This document shows positions 60,261 through 64,000 of a DNA stretch of 64,000 bases, piece by piece; position 1 is the stretch's first letter, and every line of letters begins with the position of its first letter. The position numbers and the translations under genes were made by a program. Source of the DNA: JAIRNF01 sp031550925 (GTDB lineage Bacteria; Bacteroidota; Bacteroidia; Bacteroidales; UBA932); contig JAVBOE010000017.1 of NCBI GenBank assembly GCA_031550925.1, forward strand, positions 22,131 through 86,130, given 5' to 3'. The notes below the pieces were generated by a model that ran no database searches, was not told the origin of the DNA, and was given only the letters and a program-made list of their open reading frames with translations.

Positions 60261-63029
60261 ATGGAATACAATTTTCCCGAAATTGAGAAAAAATGGCAGC
60301 TGCGTTGGATTGCCGATAAGACCTATAAGGTTACCGAAGATACATCAAAACCGAAATATTATGTGCTCGATATGTTCCCTTATCCATCAGGAGCAGGCTT
60401 GCATGTAGGGCATCCGCTGGGATATATCGCATCGGATATATACAGCCGGTATAAACATCTCAAGGGGTTCAACGTGCTTCATCCTATGGGATACGATGCT
60501 TTCGGACTTCCGGCAGAACAGTACGCCATTCAAACGGGACAACATCCGGCAATCACTACCGAAAAAAATATACAGCGCTATCGTGAGCAAATGGATAAGC
60601 TGGGCTTCTCCTACGATTGGAGCCGCGAACTCCGTACTTGCGACCCCTCATACTACCATTGGACACAGTGGGCGTTTATTCAAATGTTCAACTCTTACTA
60701 CTGTTATGATGAACAGCAGGCAAGGCCTATAGCCGAACTTATCAGTGTGTTTGAGCAGCAGGGAACGAAAGACCTCAATATTGCACATACCGAGGAACTA
60801 TACTTTACAGCCGATGAGTGGAAAGCGAAAAGCGAAAAAGAGCAACAAGAAATTCTGTTGAACTATCGTATAGCCTACAAGGGAAATACAATGGTGAACT
60901 GGTGTTCTGCCTTGGGAACCGTGCTGGCTAACGATGAAGTAAGCGAAGGCTTGTCTATTCGCGGCGGTTATCCTGTGGAGCAAAAGATGATGAGCCAATG
61001 GTGCTTGCGTGTATCGGCATACGCTCAACGATTGCTTGAAGGTCTTGATACCATTGATTGGACAGATGCGCTAAAGGAAACGCAGCGCAACTGGATTGGG
61101 AGAAGTGAGGGAGCTGAGATACACCTCCCCCCTGCCCCCTCCCAAGGATGGGGCAGGGGGGAGGTGGTAGTTTTCACCACCCGTCCCGATACCATCTTCG
61201 GCGTAACCTTTATGGTACTTGCACCCGAGAGCGAATATGTTTCTCAACTAGTAACTACAGAGCAAAAAACAGAGGTAGATAAATACCTTGAGGCTGTTAA
61301 ACGCCGTACCGAGCGCGAGCGTATTGCAGACAGAAAAGTAACAGGTGTATTCACGGGTTCATACGCTATCAACCCATTGAGTAACGAAGAGATTCCGATT
61401 TGGATTTCGGATTATGTATTGGCAGGCTATGGAACAGGTGCTATTATGGCTGTTCCAGGTCACGATAGCCGCGACTATGCCTTTGCTAAACACTTTAACC
61501 TGCCTATTATTCCGCTGATTGAAGGGTGTGATATATCTGAAGAAAGCTTCGATGCCAAAGAAGGTATTATGATGAATTCGGGCTTCTTGAATGGCCTAAC
61601 AGTAAAGGAAGCCATAGAAAAGACAAAGCAGTATATTGCCGAAAATGAGTTGGGTCGGGTTAAGGTAAACTACCGTTTGCGCGATGCTATCTTCAGTCGT
61701 CAACGCTATTGGGGAGAACCATTTCCGGTGTACTATAAGGATGGAATTCCTTACATGGTGGATGAGAAAGATTTACCCATACAGCTTCCCGAAGTGGATA
61801 AGTTTTTGCCTACTGAAACGGGCGAACCGCCATTGGGTCGTGCAAAGGACTGGACCTACAAAGGCTATCCGCTGGAGTTAAGTACCATGCCGGGTTTTGC
61901 AGGCTCGTCGGCATACTATCTGCGTTATATGGATCCGCATAACAGTAAGGAGTTGGTTTCTAAACAAGCCGATGAATACTGGCAGGATGTTGACCTTTAC
62001 ATTGGAGGCACAGAGCATGCTACGGGCCACTTGGTGTATAGCCGTTTCTGGAATAAGTTTCTGTTCGACCTTGGTATCGCTTGCAAAGACGAACCATTTA
62101 AAAAGCTGGTTAACCAAGGAATGATACAGGGTCGGTCTAACTTTGTGTACCGTATAAAGGGTACGAATAAGTACGTATCGCATGGATTGAAAGACCAGTA
62201 TGATACTACAGAGATTCATGTTGATGTAAATATTGTAGAAAACGACATACTTGATATAGAGAAATGGCGTGAATGGTCGCCCGAATATAAGGATGCCGAG
62301 CTGATACTAGAAAACGGTAAGTACGTTTGTGGTTGGGCGGTTGAGAAGATGTCGAAATCATACTACAACGTGGTTAACCCCGATGTTATGGTTGAGCGTT
62401 ATGGTGCAGATACATTACGCATGTACGAAATGTTCTTGGGGCCATTAGAGCAATCAAAACCTTGGGACACTAAGGGTATAGATGGCGTACATCGTTTCTT
62501 GCGTAAGTTTTGGCGCTTGTTCCACGATGATAAAAATGTATTGAATGTATCTGAAGACAAAGCAACAGACAAAGAGCTGAAAGTTCTTCATAAGACGATA
62601 AAGAAGGTACAGCAAGACATTGAAACCTTCTCGTTCAATACTGCCGTCAGCGCATTTATGATTTGCGTAAACGAGTTGGGAGACCTGAAGTGTAACAAGC
62701 GCGAAATTCTTGAACCGCTAACTATACTGCTTTCTTCTTTTGCACCTCACATCTGCGAGGAGTTGTGGGAGATGCTAGGACATAAAACAAGCATAACTAA
62801 GGCGCAATTCCCCGAGCTAAACGAGAACTATCTGGTAGAAGATACGTTTGAGTATCCGGTATCATTCAACGGTAAAATGAGGTTTAAAAAAGCCCTTCCG
62901 TTATCGCTTACCTCTGCCGAGGTGGAGAAAGAGGTAATGACAGATGAAAATACAGCACGTTGGCTTGAGGGTAAAACACCCAAAAAGATAGTTGTTGTAG
63001 TTGGAAAGATTGTAAATATTGTGATGTAG
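60261..63029 (+). CDS. leuS: Leucyl-tRNA synthetase with an in-frame palindromic repeat insertion
   Basis: A 922-residue class I synthetase. The HIGH motif is HVGH (residues 48-51) in YPSGAGLHVGHPLGY, the CP1 editing domain starts near residue 280 and contains FTTRPDTIFG, and the KMSKS loop is VEKMSKSYYN. The C-terminal anticodon domain is complete. Residues 288-302 read HLPPAPSQGWGRGEV and are encoded by a perfect inverted repeat (61122-61166) inserted exactly in frame at the entry to the editing domain. Other synthetases have a short variable hairpin here. The enzyme is presumably functional, as everything else is intact. A strong terminator follows. Confidence 0.95.
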   Translation: MEYNFPEIEKKWQLRWIADKTYKVTEDTSKPKYYVLDMFPYPSGAGLHVGHPLGYIASDIYSRYKHLKGFNVLHPMGYDAFGLPAEQYAIQTGQHPAITTEKNIQRYREQMDKLGFSYDWSRELRTCDPSYYHWTQWAFIQMFNSYYCYDEQQARPIAELISVFEQQGTKDLNIAHTEELYFTADEWKAKSEKEQQEILLNYRIAYKGNTMVNWCSALGTVLANDEVSEGLSIRGGYPVEQKMMSQWCLRVSAYAQRLLEGLDTIDWTDALKETQRNWIGRSEGAEIHLPPAPSQGWGRGEVVVFTTRPDTIFGVTFMVLAPESEYVSQLVTTEQKTEVDKYLEAVKRRTERERIADRKVTGVFTGSYAINPLSNEEIPIWISDYVLAGYGTGAIMAVPGHDSRDYAFAKHFNLPIIPLIEGCDISEESFDAKEGIMMNSGFLNGLTVKEAIEKTKQYIAENELGRVKVNYRLRDAIFSRQRYWGEPFPVYYKDGIPYMVDEKDLPIQLPEVDKFLPTETGEPPLGRAKDWTYKGYPLELSTMPGFAGSSAYYLRYMDPHNSKELVSKQADEYWQDVDLYIGGTEHATGHLVYSRFWNKFLFDLGIACKDEPFKKLVNQGMIQGRSNFVYRIKGTNKYVSHGLKDQYDTTEIHVDVNIVENDILDIEKWREWSPEYKDAELILENGKYVCGWAVEKMSKSYYNVVNPDVMVERYGADTLRMYEMFLGPLEQSKPWDTKGIDGVHRFLRKFWRLFHDDKNVLNVSEDKATDKELKVLHKTIKKVQQDIETFSFNTAVSAFMICVNELGDLKCNKREILEPLTILLSSFAPHICEELWEMLGHKTSITKAQFPELNENYLVEDTFEYPVSFNGKMRFKKALPLSLTSAEVEKEVMTDENTARWLEGKTPKKIVVVVGKIVNIVM
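61122..61166. repeat. Perfect inverted repeat inside leuS
   Basis: 17-bp arms CACCTCCCCCCTGCCCC / GGGGCAGGGGGGAGGTG flank an 11-nt loop, 45 bp in total, equal to 15 codons (residues 288-302). It is related to the C/G-rich repeats at 39577, 58657 and 60037. Confidence 0.92.
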
Positions 63030-63069
63030 CAAAAAAGTACGATATGCGTATTGCGTATAGTGATATGCG

Positions 63070-63122
63070 AAAAAGACAAAAGAGCAAAAATCCTTATTTG
63101 GGTTTTTGCTCTTTTGTCTTTC
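63070..63122. terminator. Strong bidirectional terminator after leuS
   Basis: AAAAGACAAAAGAGCAAAAA pairs with TTTTTGCTCTTTTGTCTTT around a short loop. It separates the convergent leuS and M13 genes. Confidence 0.88.
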
Positions 63123-63192
63123 AGTCTTTAGCTTACACTCGATATGAAATAATCTTTTATCGCAATACTCATATCACATATCGTGAAATATT

Positions 63193-64000
63193 CTACCAAA
63201 TAGAAGCGCGTTCTTCGGGAGCTATGTACATGCCGTCTCCTTCTTTTACACCAAAGGCTTCATCAAATTGGCTGATGTGTTTTAATGTAGCATTTACACG
63301 CCAGCGACTTAACGAGTGTGGGTCTTCTTTTGTACGGCGTAGTATTTCTTTGTCGCGGATGTTGCCTGCCCATACAGTTGCATAAGCAATAAAGAAACGT
63401 TGAGCAGCGGTGAAGTCATCAAGCTTGTTTGCAATTTTTCCATCGGCAATTGCCTTCTGCATAGCAACCCACGATACCTGTAAACCACCGTTATCGGCAA
63501 TGTTTTCGCCCAACGTAAACTTACCATCAGCAAATACGGTGGGGGCAACTTCAATACCATTGAAGTAGTCAACCAGTACCTGTGCGCGAGCATCAAACTT
63601 TGTAGCATCGTCTTCTGTCCACCAATCTTTAAGGTTACCTTCTTTGTCGTACTGGCGACCTTGGTCGTCGAAGCCATGAGTCATTTCGTGACCAATAACC
63701 ACGCCAATTGCACCGTAGTTAGCAGCATCATCGGCAGCAGCATTGAAAAACGGAGGCTGAAGAATACCTGCAGGGAAACAAATCTCGTTAGTTGTTGGGT
63801 TGTAGTAGGCATTAACCGTTTGCGGAGTCATACCCCATTCAGTTGGATCGAGCGGCTTGTCTATCTTGCTGAGGTTATAAGCCATTTCGAAACGACTTGA
63901 ACGAACGATATTCGCATAGTAGCTGTCGTTTTTAATTTCTAGTACTGAATAATATCAACACATATCGGGGTAAACGATTTTTAATCGGAAATTAACAAAC
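63193..64000 (-). pseudogene. M13 (PepO/neprilysin-like) metallopeptidase, C-terminal part, with an in-frame TGA
   Basis: The minus-strand frame from 64000 to the stop at 63193 encodes the C-terminal third of an M13 peptidase. It has the NAYYNPTTNEICFPAGILQP lead-in, zinc motif GHEMTHGFDDQG, third ligand in GENIADNGG, and the terminal RVW-like ERASIW. Upstream of the apparent ATG at 63885 the same frame continues with family sequence (SYYANIVRSSRFEMAYNL), so that ATG is internal. At 63957-63955 the frame has TGA within what should be YPDKWRDYS; here it reads YPDMC, stop, YYS. The residues before the stop (FRLKIVYPD) also match the family. The gene is therefore interrupted, or the last bases of the sequence contain an error. 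It is cut by the window edge. Confidence 0.65.

Noticed and set aside
63955..63957. TGA as a recoded (selenocysteine or reassigned) codon in the M13 gene
   Set aside because: TGA ends other genes here, no SECIS-like hairpin is apparent just after it, and surrounding residues also deviate, so mutation or sequence error is simpler.

Overview
The window is chromosomal DNA from a low-GC member of the Bacteroidota, most likely order Bacteroidales. The support is a full-length SprA (the type IX secretion translocon of this phylum), Bacteroidota-restricted families (DUF2851, DUF3098, DUF4270), repeated TTTG-N19/20-TAnnTTTG promoters in place of sigma-70 boxes, and conserved neighbourhoods such as ruvA-sprA-gcvH and ftsX-DUF3098-uppP. 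A Dysgonomonas-like organism is only a guess. TGA is a normal stop codon here.

Positions 1-15981 (all minus strand) are one long operon of at least 17 genes for an aryl polyene / flexirubin-type pigment lipid. It begins with a tyrosine ammonia-lyase that would supply 4-coumarate as the aromatic starter. It continues with two acyl carrier proteins, three ketosynthases (one carrying a second KS-like domain), a Cys-less chain-length-factor-like protein, two hotdog dehydratases, a thioesterase, a methyltransferase and an LpxL-like acyltransferase. A polysaccharide deacetylase, a LolA-like carrier, a lipoprotein, a GT2-DUF2062 glycosyltransferase and an MMPL exporter (cut by the window edge) then suggest transport and anchoring in the envelope. 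Ketoreductase, CoA/ACP ligase and DarA/DarB functions are not in the window and may lie beyond position 1.

Positions 16000-34900 hold a GH92 mannosidase, two proline tRNAs around an unrecognised secreted protein, DUF2851, two NamZ-type exo-muramidase lipoproteins around a NYN-LOTUS protein, thioredoxin, a C-terminal processing protease, a bactofilin, and a three-gene muropeptide-degradation set (NlpC/P60 endopeptidase, L-Ala-D/L-Glu epimerase, transglutaminase-like protein). A TrmH/SpoU methylase and an M48 protease follow. NamZ, NlpC/P60 and the epimerase together point to peptidoglycan turnover.

Positions 35000-64000 are mostly housekeeping: miaB, rpoN, asnS, hutH, ruvA, sprA, gcvH, a GNAT acetyltransferase, uppP, DUF3098, ftsX, a short GT5-like protein with DUF4270, a YitT protein, an M23 endopeptidase, ychF, an HD phosphohydrolase and leuS. 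At the right edge is an M13 peptidase gene whose frame carries a TGA inside a conserved segment.

Intergenic spaces are rich in several families of small palindromic or dispersed repeats. One family has entered coding DNA: a perfect 17-bp-arm inverted repeat lies in frame inside leuS, and another member forms the C-terminal tail of the HD protein. No insertion sequence, prophage or CRISPR array was seen.
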